From Clostridia bacterium (lineage in GTDB: Bacteria; Bacillota; Clostridia; Oscillospirales; Butyricicoccaceae): 64,000 nt of DNA. Positions 16,890 through 25,979 of the stretch are shown piece after piece. The DNA lies in the NCBI GenBank assembly GCA_017408985.1, contig JAFQTO010000038.1, positions 48,144-112,143 on the forward strand. Direction: 5' to 3'. Position 1 is the stretch's first letter; every line of letters begins with the position of its first letter. The position numbers and the translations under genes are program-made. The notes under the pieces are model-generated. The model was given only the letters and a program-made list of their open reading frames with translations. It was not told the DNA's origin and ran no database searches.

Positions 16890-18029
16890 TTATCCCTCCT
16901 GAATCCCACTTGCTGAGAGGTTTTCTTTTTTGCGGACGTGATTGCCCACCAGTCTGTATAAGGTTGCCGACAGCGGCACACCGAAGAGCATACCCGGTAC
17001 GCCCCATATACCGCCGCCGATAGTAATCGCCACCAGCACCCAGATGCCGGGCAGTCCTATGGACGAGCCCACCACTTTGGGGTAAATTAAGTTACCCTCG
17101 ATCTGCTGAAGAATAAGAATAAACAGCAGGAATATCAGCGCTTTCATTGGTGATACGGTCAGTATCATAAAAGCACCTACACCTGCACCTATCCATGCGC
17201 CTGCGATGGGGATAAGGGCGGTAAACGCTATCAGCGCGCCTATCATCGTGGCGTAGGGCAAACGTAGAAGCAGCATACCCACCGTACACATCGCGCCGAG
17301 AATAAGCGCCTCGGTACACTGACCCACGATATAGCTGTGGAAGCATTCGTCGAATATATTGAACACGTATCTGATGCAGGAGATATGCTTATCCTTGAGG
17401 TAGCAGTTCATCAGGCGGTCTGCCTGCTCCTTGAGCTTATCCTTTGCCGCAAGCATATACACGGCGAATATAACCGACAAAAGGGCTGTGATAAGCACGG
17501 ACGTCAGGGAAGTCACGGTACCGATAGCCACGTCCACCACACTGCCTATGCCGCTTGAGACCACGCCGATTATCTTTTCCATGCCGGATTTCCAGTCTAT
17601 CTCCATAATGGAGTCCACGATCTGAGGAGTAAGAATATGCCAATCCTCAAGCTTCTGCGCAATGATCCTGACCGCTGCGGGGATCTTTTCGATCAGAAGT
17701 GTGATACAGGATATAAACTGAGGCAGAACGAGCGCACATATCAGCGCTATTACGGCGATAAAGGTCAGTATGGCAAGGATCATACATACCGGACGGCGGC
17801 TTTTTTGTACCGACTGTTTTTTGGTTTTCGGGAAATACCGGCGCTCATAAAAGGTCATCAGAATATTGAGTATATATGCTATGACCGCACCTACTATGAT
17901 AGACACCGACGCACTGTACAGACTGCCCAGGAAACCGGATACCGTGGGCCAATAGTAAATCGCCAGATAGAGGGCAAAGATGCAGGCGGCTATAAGTATG
18001 CAGTTTTTGAGCTTGGGTTTCATTTGCAT
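16890..18029 (-). CDS. AI-2E family transporter (PF01594-type membrane protein)
   Basis: 379 residues with about eight hydrophobic helices. Diagnostic are the LPYATMIGALIAFTALIPIAGAWIG segment around 275 and QQIEGNLIYPKVVGSSIGLPGIWVL near 315, the most conserved part of the family. Members include putative AI-2 exporters and Na+/H+ antiporters, so the transported species here is open. GGGAGAGAGG precedes the ATG at 18029. It is first in a two-gene unit with the PgsA-like enzyme. Confidence 0.88.
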   Translation of the reverse strand: MQMKPKLKNCILIAACIFALYLAIYYWPTVSGFLGSLYSASVSIIVGAVIAYILNILMTFYERRYFPKTKKQSVQKSRRPVCMILAILTFIAVIALICALVLPQFISCITLLIEKIPAAVRIIAQKLEDWHILTPQIVDSIMEIDWKSGMEKIIGVVSSGIGSVVDVAIGTVTSLTSVLITALLSVIFAVYMLAAKDKLKEQADRLMNCYLKDKHISCIRYVFNIFDECFHSYIVGQCTEALILGAMCTVGMLLLRLPYATMIGALIAFTALIPIAGAWIGAGVGAFMILTVSPMKALIFLLFILILQQIEGNLIYPKVVGSSIGLPGIWVLVAITIGGGIWGVPGMLFGVPLSATLYRLVGNHVRKKENLSASGIQEG

Positions 18030-18061
18030 TGCAGACCTCTCTCCCGATAGTACGGCGTGTA

Positions 18062-18085
18062 TGTAAACAGTATAATTGTAAACAG
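18062..18085. repeat. Direct repeat TGTAAACAG x2 upstream of AI-2E and tetR genes
   Basis: TGTAAACAG at 18062-18070 and again at 18077-18085, separated by TATAAT (15-nt period). Located in the divergent region between the AI-2E gene and the TetR gene, close to the AI-2E start, it could be an operator. The binding factor is unknown. Confidence 0.5.
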
Positions 18086-18098
18086 TTTTTGCCGTTTA

Positions 18099-18127
18099 TT
18101 GACAACTTTATTCTTTAATGATAGCAT
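18099..18127 (+). promoter_or_regulatory. Possible promoter for the tetR gene
   Basis: TTGACA (18099-18104) and TAGCAT (18122-18127), 17-nt spacer; good -35, weak -10, about 100 nt before the TetR start. Confidence 0.4.
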
Positions 18128-18235
18128 AATATACAAGTGTTGATTTTGCAATAGATTGTTTGATTGTTTTTTGCTGTAAAATCGACACTTACAGCAATTA
18201 TGTTTATTCGTTCACAAAAAGTTCGGAGGTGCACT

Positions 18236-18778
18236 ATGAAGCGGGAAAATCAACGTGTCGTGCTGACAAAACGGATGTTCAAGGATGCTCTTATCAGTCT
18301 GCTTGAGTATACGGAGCTGAGGCGCATCAACGTCAGTATGCTGTGTCGCAAGGCAGGTCTGAACCGCGCCACATTCTACAATCATTATACCTCTCCCCGT
18401 GACGTGATGCTGGATATACAGCGTGAGATATTCGACTTTGAGAAAACGGATACCGGTGCCGATCTGAGCACAGCCATAAGAGAGTATCTGCTCAACGTAT
18501 GCCGCTGTATGCACAATAATTCCGACAAGCTTAAAATACTGCTGCGATACGATACCGCTGAGGATTTTATGGCGCTGTTAAGCGAGTTCAACCGCACACT
18601 GCAGGAAAACCGCAGCAAGATCAAAGCCATGGACTCACTTGATGAGACAAGCATCAGGCTTATATCCACCTATATCGCATCCGGTGTATACGTTCTTCTC
18701 AGGCAATGGATAATAGAGGACATCGACAAATCCCCCGAAGAAGTTACCGAGCTTATTATGGGCATCATATCAAAATAA
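18236..18778 (+). CDS. TetR family transcriptional regulator
   Basis: 180 residues from the ATG at 18236 (GGAGG nearby; an upstream in-frame ATG at 18164 lacks an RBS). The N-terminal HTH reads TKRMFKDALISLLEYTELRRINVSMLCRKAGLNRATFYNHY, the standard TetR core; the C-terminal part is an all-helical ligand domain of the type found in dihydroxyacetone-kinase-like and related TetR proteins. It is followed 29 nt later by the peroxiredoxin gene and diverges from the AI-2E gene, which it may regulate. Ligand unknown. Confidence 0.88.
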   Translation: MKRENQRVVLTKRMFKDALISLLEYTELRRINVSMLCRKAGLNRATFYNHYTSPRDVMLDIQREIFDFEKTDTGADLSTAIREYLLNVCRCMHNNSDKLKILLRYDTAEDFMALLSEFNRTLQENRSKIKAMDSLDETSIRLISTYIASGVYVLLRQWIIEDIDKSPEEVTELIMGIISK

Positions 18779-18807
18779 ACGGTCATAGTACAAAGGAGAT
18801 ATAAAAT

Positions 18808-19269
18808 ATGCTTAGTGCAGGTACAAAAGCCCCCGATTTTACACTCAAGGATGCAAACGGCAACAGCGTTTCGCTGTCCGATTATCTGGGCAGGAAGGTA
18901 GTGCTGTACTTTTATGCCAAGGATAACACGGCCGGCTGCACCCGTCAGGCTTGTGCGTTTGCCGAGTTCTACGATGATATAGTTTCCAAAAACGCCGTTA
19001 TTATCGGTATCAGCCGTGACAGCGTTGAGTCGCACAAAAAGTTTTCGGACAAGTATCAGCTGCCGTTTGTCCTCCTGTCCGACCCCGAGTGTCAGGTTAT
19101 CAAGACTTACGGCGCGTGGCAGGAAAAGAAAATGTACGGCAGGACCACTATGGGAACGGTGCGCACTACCTATATTATTGACGAACAAGGCGTTATTCAA
19201 ACGGTAATGGAAAAGGTAAAGGCTATGACCAGCGCCTATGACGTTATGTTGGCGCTTAAAGAAGAATAA
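18808..19269 (+). CDS. bcp: Thioredoxin-dependent thiol peroxidase (BCP-type peroxiredoxin)
   Basis: Reduces hydrogen peroxide and organic hydroperoxides with electrons from thioredoxin. 153 residues, thioredoxin fold, with the peroxidatic motif NTAGCTRQAC (Cys44, and Cys49 five residues later as the likely resolving Cys of the atypical 2-Cys type). KAPDFTLKDANG and the GISRDSVESHKKF strand-helix are typical. AAGGAG precedes the ATG. Useful oxidative protection for an anaerobe. Confidence 0.92.
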   Translation: MLSAGTKAPDFTLKDANGNSVSLSDYLGRKVVLYFYAKDNTAGCTRQACAFAEFYDDIVSKNAVIIGISRDSVESHKKFSDKYQLPFVLLSDPECQVIKTYGAWQEKKMYGRTTMGTVRTTYIIDEQGVIQTVMEKVKAMTSAYDVMLALKEE

Positions 19270-19288
19270 AACAAGAACAAGGATAACA

Positions 19289-19316
19289 AATAACCTGCAC
19301 GGCTGTGCAGGTTATT
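19289..19316. terminator. Bidirectional intrinsic terminator between bcp and ftsZ
   Basis: AATAACCTGCAC, loop GGCT, GTGCAGGTTATT then TTTA. It ends bcp and, read on the minus strand, closes the dcw cluster after ftsZ. Confidence 0.88.
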
Positions 19317-19337
19317 TTTATGAAGATCACAGATGAC

Positions 19338-20546
19338 TTATTTCTTGTCACGGAACATTTTGAGGATGCCCTCAAAGGGATCTTCTTCTTCCTCCTGCTC
19401 CTTTTGGGGAGCGGCGGGAGCTTCGGGCTCACTGAGCTTGATATTCTCGAGGACCGATGCAGGGGTCTCGGTCTTTTCCTCAGGGATCACGGGAGCGGCG
19501 TGGACAGCGGGTGCGCTGTCACCGACCTTCTCCTCCGCGCCTGTTCTGATAGAGGTAAAGATATCGTCAAGCTTCTTGGCGTTGCGTGCATTCTCATCAA
19601 AACCGGTTGCGACAACGGTGATGCGTATCTCATCGTCCAGAGTATCGTCGATAGCCGCACCGAAGATGATATGAACGTCCTGATGTGCGGCGGCTCTGAC
19701 CATTGCGGCTGCTTCCTCAACCTCCTCAAGACCCATATCGGGAGAGCCCGTAACGTTGAGGATAACGCCTCTTGCACCGTCGATGGAGGTCTCCAGCAGG
19801 GGACTCTGGATAGCCATCTTGGCGGCATCGGCAGCCTTGCTCTTGCCCGATGCACGGCCCACACCCATATGAGCGTAACCTGCGTTCTTCATAATGGTCT
19901 CAACGTCGGCAAAGTCCAGATTGACCAGACCGGGAACGGTGATAAGCTCACTTATGCTCTGGATGGCCTGACGGAGAACGTTGTCGGCTATCTCAAACGC
20001 GTTCTGGAAGGTGATCTTCTGATCGCTGACCAGCTTGAGGCGCTCGTTGGGGATGATGAGCAGGGCGTCGACCTTCTCGCGGAGGCGTGCGATGCCCTCT
20101 TCCGCCTGCTTGATGCGGCGCATACCCTCAAAGCTGAAGGGGCGGGTAACGATACCCACCGTCAGTATGCCCATCTCACGGGCAATACCTGCAACTACGG
20201 GAGCTGCGCCCGTACCGGTGCCGCCGCCCATACCTGCGGTGATGAATACCATCTCGGCGCCTTCCATCAGGCGGCGGATCTCGTCAATACTCTCCTCGGC
20301 GGCGCTTCTGCCCACGTCGGGATTGGAGCCTGCGCCTCTGCCGCGGGTGATCTTCTCACCTATCTGGAGCTTGACGGGGGCAGCAGAGAAGTTGAGCACC
20401 TGCTTGTCCGTATTGATGGCGATAAAGTCAACGCCCGATACACCGCCCGTTACCATACGGTTGACAGCGTTGCCGCCGCCTCCTCCTATACCGATAACTT
20501 TTATGGATACATCGGATTCACGACCAATTTCAAATGCAAAACCCAT
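19338..20546 (-). CDS. ftsZ: Cell division GTPase FtsZ
   Basis: Tubulin-like GTPase that forms the Z-ring. 402 residues: [15 protein letters not shown] near 18-31, the tubulin signature GGGTGTG at 107-113, and a C-terminal Pro/Glu-rich linker ending in an [16 protein letters not shown] tail that would bind partners such as FtsA or SepF. Three ATGs lie close together; GGAGG is 8 nt from the one at 20546, which I chose. Last gene of the dcw run. ftsA is not adjacent, unusual for Firmicutes in general but common in this clostridial layout. Confidence 0.97.
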   Translation of the reverse strand: MGFAFEIGRESDVSIKVIGIGGGGGNAVNRMVTGGVSGVDFIAINTDKQVLNFSAAPVKLQIGEKITRGRGAGSNPDVGRSAAEESIDEIRRLMEGAEMVFITAGMGGGTGTGAAPVVAGIAREMGILTVGIVTRPFSFEGMRRIKQAEEGIARLREKVDALLIIPNERLKLVSDQKITFQNAFEIADNVLRQAIQSISELITVPGLVNLDFADVETIMKNAGYAHMGVGRASGKSKAADAAKMAIQSPLLETSIDGARGVILNVTGSPDMGLEEVEEAAAMVRAAAHQDVHIIFGAAIDDTLDDEIRITVVATGFDENARNAKKLDDIFTSIRTGAEEKVGDSAPAVHAAPVIPEEKTETPASVLENIKLSEPEAPAAPQKEQEEEEDPFEGILKMFRDKK

Positions 20547-20572
20547 ACTCATAACCTCCGTCATATTAAACA

Positions 20573-21349
20573 TCATTGTGGGATAAATCTCGCCGTAGTG
20601 CCGTCGGACACGTCGATTATTCCCGTTGCGGTCTCAGGCAGTCTCTCCTCTGCTATAAGCAGCATATATCTGATCTTCTTGTCCAGCTGATCGCTGTCGC
20701 CTATATTGACCACGAATCTGTCCTTGTACGTGAACTTGATATTATATACCCGCTCCACGTCAATACAGTCTATATATTGGAGTATATCATTATTTATCGC
20801 AGTATTCAATACTAAAAATAGTGGTTTTTGCTTTTCTTCGTCAATTATTTTGATATATTTTCCTACAACGAGCTTCTCAGCATCGGCGCCGGTTATGACC
20901 GGGTATCCCTCGGGCTGTACCGAACCCGTATTCTCAAGAAGCTTGCCCTTTGCATCAAGCAGATACCAGCCGCTGTCGGTCTCAATGGCGGCAACGGGTG
21001 TACATCTGGTAACGATTATCTCCACCGTGTCCGGAAGACGGCGGCGGATGCTTATTTCGTCGATGTAGGGCATTTTTTCGAATATGCCGTCAATGACCTT
21101 GAACTTGTTGAACCTGAACATATTTTGCCCGACCTTTATTGTCGATGCCTCGATAATGCTGTAATCGGGGTATCCGCTCTCCCCCGTGACCTTGATGGTG
21201 CTGACCCTGAAGAAGACGGTAATAGCCACAACAATGGCTATGGGCGTGAGTATGACGGAGAGAATAACGGACAGCGCCGCACCGCCGCGGGTGTCTCTGT
21301 GCCTGCGGCGATGGATCCTTCTGCGTCTGCGTCTTCTTGCGTCTGCCAC
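20573..21349 (-). CDS. ftsQ: Cell division protein FtsQ/DivIB
   Basis: 258-residue bitopic protein of the divisome. A very basic N-terminal cytoplasmic tail ([20 protein letters not shown]) is followed by one membrane helix (about 25-48) and an extracytoplasmic POTRA domain beginning [13 protein letters not shown], then the beta domain. The start codon is GTG at 21349, with AGGAAG before it, and lies two nt past the murA stop. FtsQ bridges early and late division proteins, with FtsL encoded in the same cluster. Confidence 0.88.
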   Translation of the reverse strand: MADARRRRRRRIHRRRHRDTRGGAALSVILSVILTPIAIVVAITVFFRVSTIKVTGESGYPDYSIIEASTIKVGQNMFRFNKFKVIDGIFEKMPYIDEISIRRRLPDTVEIIVTRCTPVAAIETDSGWYLLDAKGKLLENTGSVQPEGYPVITGADAEKLVVGKYIKIIDEEKQKPLFLVLNTAINNDILQYIDCIDVERVYNIKFTYKDRFVVNIGDSDQLDKKIRYMLLIAEERLPETATGIIDVSDGTTARFIPQ

Positions 21350-21350
21350 G

Positions 21351-22610
21351 TTATTCTTCCTTTCTCAGTATATTTCCTCCGAGACTCATATAAGCCTGCT
21401 CTATCTTTTCGTATCCGCGGTCGATATGCTCGATATCGTATATCCTGCTCTCGCCTTTTGCCGCCAGGGCGGCTATGACCAGCGCCGCACCGCCTCTGAG
21501 GTCGGTACATCTTACCGACGCGCCCGTCAGCTCTCTGACCCCGTCCACGATAGCGGTCTTGCCGGATATCTTGATCCTCGCGCCCATTCGCACAAGCTCA
21601 CCCGACTGTCTGAACCGGTTCTCAAAGATATTCTCGCAGAACACCGTTGTTCCCTCGGCAAGACAAGCCGCCGCCATAAGCTGAGACTGGGCGTCCGTAG
21701 GAAATCCCGGATACGGCATGGTCTGCACCGGGGGCAGAGCCGAAATGCGGTCAGCAGACCTTATGGTAACACGGTTTTGTGCGGTTTTTATGTCGCATCC
21801 TGCATCACTGAGGATGGATATCACGGTTGCTATGTGCTGAGGGCATACGCTGTTTAGCTCTATATGCCCCCTGCAGGCGGCAGCGGCGCACAAATATGTA
21901 GCTGCTTCTATGCGGTCGGGCATTACGGTGTGCTCGACCCGTCCAAAGCTTCTGCCGCCTTCGATAACTATCTCGCTCTTGCCGCCGCCGCTTATGCAGG
22001 CACCTGCCGTGCGCAGAAACTGCTGCAGATCCTCTATCTCCGGCTCTCTTGCGGCGTTGATTATACGGGTCTGTCCTGCGCATGCCGTAGCGGCAAGCAT
22101 AATATTCTCGGTGGCACCTACGCTGGGAAAGCTCAGCACTATATCCCTGCCGCGCATACTGCCTGCGCGGCATATTATCTCGCCGCCGTCAAGGGTCACC
22201 TCGGCGCCGAGCTTTTTCAATGCGCTGAGATGCAGGTCAATTGGTCTGGGCCCCAATTCGCAGCCGCCCGGTGTGCTGAGCCGCACCTGACCGCACCGCG
22301 CAAGTATGGGCCCCAGAAATATGACCGACGAGCGCATTTCGCGCATCAATGCTTCGGGCACGTCACATCTCGATACGGTGCTTGAGTCAACGATCAACGT
22401 CTTGCCCTGCCGTTTTATCCCGCAGCCCAGATGGCTGAGAATCCTGACAGCCGACTGAACGTCACGCAATTCGGTGCAGTTATGTATGATATTCTCGCCT
22501 GCATTAAGTATTGTTGCTGCCAGTATCGGCAAAACGCTGTTTTTGGCTCCGTTTACTCTGACAGAGCCTGATAGTTGGGTACCGCCATTTACGGCAAAAT
22601 AGCTCATCAT
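21351..22610 (-). CDS. murA: UDP-N-acetylglucosamine 1-carboxyvinyltransferase
   Basis: First committed step of peptidoglycan synthesis: transfers enolpyruvate from PEP to UDP-GlcNAc. 419 residues; GAKNSVLPIL near 21-30 and the active loop GGCELGPRPIDLHL with catalytic Cys117, so it should be fosfomycin-sensitive in principle. The start was placed at 22610 (MMSYFAVNGG) because GGGAGAG precedes it; an upstream ATG at 22655 would add a non-conserved extension. A second murA paralogue, common in Firmicutes, may exist elsewhere. Confidence 0.95.
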   Translation of the reverse strand: MMSYFAVNGGTQLSGSVRVNGAKNSVLPILAATILNAGENIIHNCTELRDVQSAVRILSHLGCGIKRQGKTLIVDSSTVSRCDVPEALMREMRSSVIFLGPILARCGQVRLSTPGGCELGPRPIDLHLSALKKLGAEVTLDGGEIICRAGSMRGRDIVLSFPSVGATENIMLAATACAGQTRIINAAREPEIEDLQQFLRTAGACISGGGKSEIVIEGGRSFGRVEHTVMPDRIEAATYLCAAAACRGHIELNSVCPQHIATVISILSDAGCDIKTAQNRVTIRSADRISALPPVQTMPYPGFPTDAQSQLMAAACLAEGTTVFCENIFENRFRQSGELVRMGARIKISGKTAIVDGVRELTGASVRCTDLRGGAALVIAALAAKGESRIYDIEHIDRGYEKIEQAYMSLGGNILRKEE

Positions 22611-22666
22611 ACTCTCCCTTTCCTGTACGAGTATACATACTATTCTATGCCGCAAAAAGGTAAAAG

Positions 22667-23767
22667 TTACCCGATAATATCCTTTACGGTGCGATAAATA
22701 TGCGAAAGCGAATCGTTGTGTGCAAGAGCTTTGGCGTTGTCGCCCATTTGCTTAAGACGCTCGTTTGACGCCAGCAGTTCTCTTACCGTCTGATACAAGC
22801 TTTCGGGCGTGGTCTCTTTTTCAAGCAGGACAACTGCCGCACCTGCCTTTTCAAGAACACGGGCGTTGCGCTCCTGATGGTTCTCGGCGGCAAACGGAGA
22901 CGGGACAAGCACGCCCGGCATACCCGCAGCGCACAGCTCGTTGATGGTACCGCCTGCGCGGCAGACCACCAGATCCGCCTGACCCATAACGTTGCCCATA
23001 TCGTGAATGTAATCCCTGACGATTATATTGTCGGCGCGTACTGCTCCGTTTTCGGTCAGGGCGGCTATCATATCGTCATAGTATTTTTTGCCGCAGGCGT
23101 ACACCTGATTGAACTGCCTCTCACGGGCGACTATGGCGAGATAGTCTTTCATCTTTTCGTTCATATGCAGAGCGCCCACCGACCCCCAAAAGGTCAGAAC
23201 GGTAGGCAGAGGATTATTGAACAGGGTCTTTTCCGCTCTGTCTCTGCACCCGATTATCTCCTGACGGACGGGCGTGCCCGTTTCCTCGACACGCTTTGCC
23301 GAAATAAGCTTTGCGGTCTCGCTGTATGTGGTCATAACGCAGTCGACTTTGGGTGCAAGGCGCTTGGTGGCAACGCCGGGAACGGCATTGACCTCAAGCA
23401 TAGCCGTTTTGACTCCGCACTGAGAGGCGGCAAGCACCATAGGGAAGCTTGCATATCCGCCCGTACCGATGACGATATCCGGCCTGCGCTTCTTTATGAC
23501 CTTTTTGCACCCCGAAACAGCCTTCTGCATCTGCATAACGGCAGACAGGTTATGAAAAATCGCCGAAAGGGACTTGCCTCTTGACAGTCCCTTGAGCGGA
23601 AAGGTATCTATCTCGTATCCGAAGCGGGGAACAAGTGTCTCCTCAAGATTGCCCGTGCCGCCGCAGAATGATATGGTGCAGTCCTCCTGCTGTGATATGT
23701 ACTGTGCTACGGCTATGGCAGGATTGATATGACCTGCCGTGCCGCCGCCGGCAAATATGACCTTCAA
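22667..23767 (-). CDS. murG: UDP-GlcNAc:lipid I GlcNAc transferase MurG
   Basis: Peripheral membrane GT28 enzyme converting lipid I to lipid II. 366 residues with GGGTAGHINPAIAVA at 7-21 and the C-terminal nucleotide-sugar motif CRAGGTINELCAAGMPGVLVP. The start codon is TTG at 23767, shortly after AGGAGAG and 2 nt past the ftsW stop. It lies between ftsW and murA in the dcw run. Confidence 0.95.
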   Translation of the reverse strand: MKVIFAGGGTAGHINPAIAVAQYISQQEDCTISFCGGTGNLEETLVPRFGYEIDTFPLKGLSRGKSLSAIFHNLSAVMQMQKAVSGCKKVIKKRRPDIVIGTGGYASFPMVLAASQCGVKTAMLEVNAVPGVATKRLAPKVDCVMTTYSETAKLISAKRVEETGTPVRQEIIGCRDRAEKTLFNNPLPTVLTFWGSVGALHMNEKMKDYLAIVARERQFNQVYACGKKYYDDMIAALTENGAVRADNIIVRDYIHDMGNVMGQADLVVCRAGGTINELCAAGMPGVLVPSPFAAENHQERNARVLEKAGAAVVLLEKETTPESLYQTVRELLASNERLKQMGDNAKALAHNDSLSHIYRTVKDIIG

Positions 23768-23771
23768 TTAC

Positions 23772-24947
23772 TTACTCTCCTTTCGCAGGCGGCATTGAGC
23801 GGGATACGCTCAGAAGCACGCCGACCTCGCCCAAAAGCATCATCAGCGACGTTCCGCCGTAGCTGAAGAACGGGAGCGATGCACCCGTAATGGGAAACAG
23901 ACCCGTAACGACGAACAGATTGATTATTACCTGCACGGCTATCTGTGTGGTGATGCCCGCCGCAAGCAGAGTACCGAAACGGTCGCCTGCGTGAGAGGCG
24001 ATGTAGTAGCCACGCCAGATAAACAGCGCAAAAACGATAACTATCATAGAAGTGATGAGGAATCCGAATTCCTCACACATAACAGCAAATATAAAGTCGT
24101 TTGCGGGTTCGGGCAGGTATAGATGCTTCTGACGGCTCTGACCCAGTCCCAAGCCCCAAAAACCGCCCGAGCCCACGGCTATCTGAGCCTGAGAGCCCTG
24201 CCAGCCTTTGCCCTGCATATCGGAGAAGGGGTCCAGCCAGACTTTGAGTCGGGTAAGTGCGTAGTCTTTTTTGTAGAATATCAGCGCCACAAGTCCGGTG
24301 ACACCGGTTATGCCCAAGCCTGCCAGCCAGCCGAAGGATGCACCGGCAAGGTAGATGATGACAAGTCCTATACCCGCTATTATAACGGTTGCCGAAATAT
24401 GAGGCTCCCAGGCAAGCAGCAGAGATACCAGTCCCAAAAGCGCGGCAAAGGGCAGGATGCCTATGTGAGGCTTCTTCATACGGTCGGGGCCAATAACAGT
24501 GGCAAGTGTGGAAAACAGCAGTATCACACCGAATTTGGCTATCTCGGATGGCTGGAAGGTAAGCACATCGCCTATGCCGATCCAACGGGTAGCCTCGTTG
24601 ACGGTAACCCAGATGGAGGGGACTATTTTGATGGATGCCAGCAGGATAACGCTTACGAGGAATATGGGCAGTGCGGCAATGACCCACTTGTGATAGTCTA
24701 TCTTGGAGGCAAAGTACATAGCCACAAGCCCTGCCGCCGCAAATATGCCCTGACGCACCACGAAATATGTGGAGTTGCCGTCGTGGGAGTGATAGCCTAC
24801 GGCGTAGCTTGCCGAAAACAGACACACCAGACCCGTAGCAAGCAAAAGCAGCAGAAGCGCCGTAAAAGGAGCGTCTATTTTGCCCGTGGGACGGGGAGTT
24901 ATTCGATTTTCTTCCGCTCCGCCCTCTTCCATACGGATATCGGGCAA
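23772..24947 (-). CDS. ftsW: FtsW/RodA/SpoVE family peptidoglycan glycosyltransferase
   Basis: SEDS-family polymerase that extends glycan strands from lipid II, working with the class B PBP in this cluster. About 391 residues, ten membrane helices, with WLDPFSDMQGKGWQ, GLGLGQSRQKHLYLPEPANDFIFAV and the ITGASLPFFSYGGTS signature. The start is uncertain: TTG (24947) or ATG (24932) are possible but lack a nearby RBS, whereas a strong GGAGGG (24981-24988) is followed by an in-frame ATC codon at 24974-24972. Sequence alone does not separate a vegetative FtsW from SpoVE. Confidence 0.93.
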   Translation of the reverse strand: MPDIRMEEGGAEENRITPRPTGKIDAPFTALLLLLLATGLVCLFSASYAVGYHSHDGNSTYFVVRQGIFAAAGLVAMYFASKIDYHKWVIAALPIFLVSVILLASIKIVPSIWVTVNEATRWIGIGDVLTFQPSEIAKFGVILLFSTLATVIGPDRMKKPHIGILPFAALLGLVSLLLAWEPHISATVIIAGIGLVIIYLAGASFGWLAGLGITGVTGLVALIFYKKDYALTRLKVWLDPFSDMQGKGWQGSQAQIAVGSGGFWGLGLGQSRQKHLYLPEPANDFIFAVMCEEFGFLITSMIVIVFALFIWRGYYIASHAGDRFGTLLAAGITTQIAVQVIINLFVVTGLFPITGASLPFFSYGGTSLMMLLGEVGVLLSVSRSMPPAKGE

Positions 24948-24995
24948 AAGTTCAGGCTTTAACCCCTTTTTGATGACGAACTCCCTCCTTTTTGT

Positions 24996-25964
24996 TTATG
25001 CAAAGACCGAAACGATGCACATAAGTGCGGTGACTGCGCTGAATATTATTACTATTTTCCACTCGCTCCAGCCGCATTTTTCAAAATGATGGTGGATGGG
25101 TGCCATCTTGAAAAACCGCTTGCCGCCGGTGGCTTTGAAATATAGCACCTGAATAATGTCGGACAGAGTCTCGATAATATACACGATGCCCACGGTAACG
25201 AGAATAAGGGGCATATTGAGTGCAAACGCCATTGCGCACACGGCACCGCCCAAAAACAGCGAGCCCGTGTCGCCCATAAAGACCTTGGCAGGGTTCTTGT
25301 TAAAGAGGAAGAAGCCCATAAGACCGCCGAACAGCGCACCTGCGAAGCCTGCGCCCATATCCCCTCTCACCGTCAGCATATAGGCAAAAAACAGAGCGAC
25401 CACAGCCGTAACGCTTGTGCAGAGTCCGTCGATGCCGTCGGTAAGGTTTACGGCGTTGTCAGCGCCCACGATGATGAACACGCAGATGATAAGGTACACG
25501 TACCAGGGCATATTGAAGGTAATGCCCACAAACGGGATATACAGATCGCAGTTGAGATAACCAAGCACCCTCATAACGGTAATGAACAATGCGGCGGCGG
25601 CTATCTGGAACAGAAGCTTCTGCATGGCGGTAAGGCCCTTGTTCTGCTTCTTTTTGATCTTGGTCCAGTCATCGATAAAGCCTACAAAAGCAAACACCAC
25701 GGACAGCGCCAGCATAAGCAGCGGCTTGTAGTCCTGCAGTTTAATCATCTGAGGCAGCTGGGCAATAACACCGATAAAAACGGCTATTATGAATATAATA
25801 CCGCCCATAGTGGGAGTATTCTGCTTTTTTGCGTGCCATACGGGGCCGTCCTCAAGGATCTTCTGACCGAACTTGAGTTTAATAAGTCCCTTGATGATGG
25901 GCATTGCTATCACCGCAGCCACCACAAAGGATGTTATCGCCGCCATTATCGTGTTGATCATCAT
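24996..25964 (-). CDS. mraY: Phospho-N-acetylmuramoyl-pentapeptide transferase
   Basis: Integral membrane enzyme making lipid I by moving phospho-MurNAc-pentapeptide to undecaprenyl phosphate. 322 residues, ten helices, with FVGFIDDWTKIKKKQNKGL (catalytic Asp pair), NAVNLTDGIDGLCTS, KVFMGDTGSLFLGG, and the MAPIHHHFE histidine motif that is specific for MraY rather than TagO/WecA. It sits between murE and ftsW. Confidence 0.96.
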   Translation of the reverse strand: MMINTIMAAITSFVVAAVIAMPIIKGLIKLKFGQKILEDGPVWHAKKQNTPTMGGIIFIIAVFIGVIAQLPQMIKLQDYKPLLMLALSVVFAFVGFIDDWTKIKKKQNKGLTAMQKLLFQIAAAALFITVMRVLGYLNCDLYIPFVGITFNMPWYVYLIICVFIIVGADNAVNLTDGIDGLCTSVTAVVALFFAYMLTVRGDMGAGFAGALFGGLMGFFLFNKNPAKVFMGDTGSLFLGGAVCAMAFALNMPLILVTVGIVYIIETLSDIIQVLYFKATGGKRFFKMAPIHHHFEKCGWSEWKIVIIFSAVTALMCIVSVFA

Positions 25965-25979
25965 TTTTGTTACCGCCGT

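Noticed and set aside
19305..20690. 461-codon plus-strand open frame opposite ftsZ
   Set aside because: Antisense of a well-identified FtsZ; begins within the terminator hairpin.
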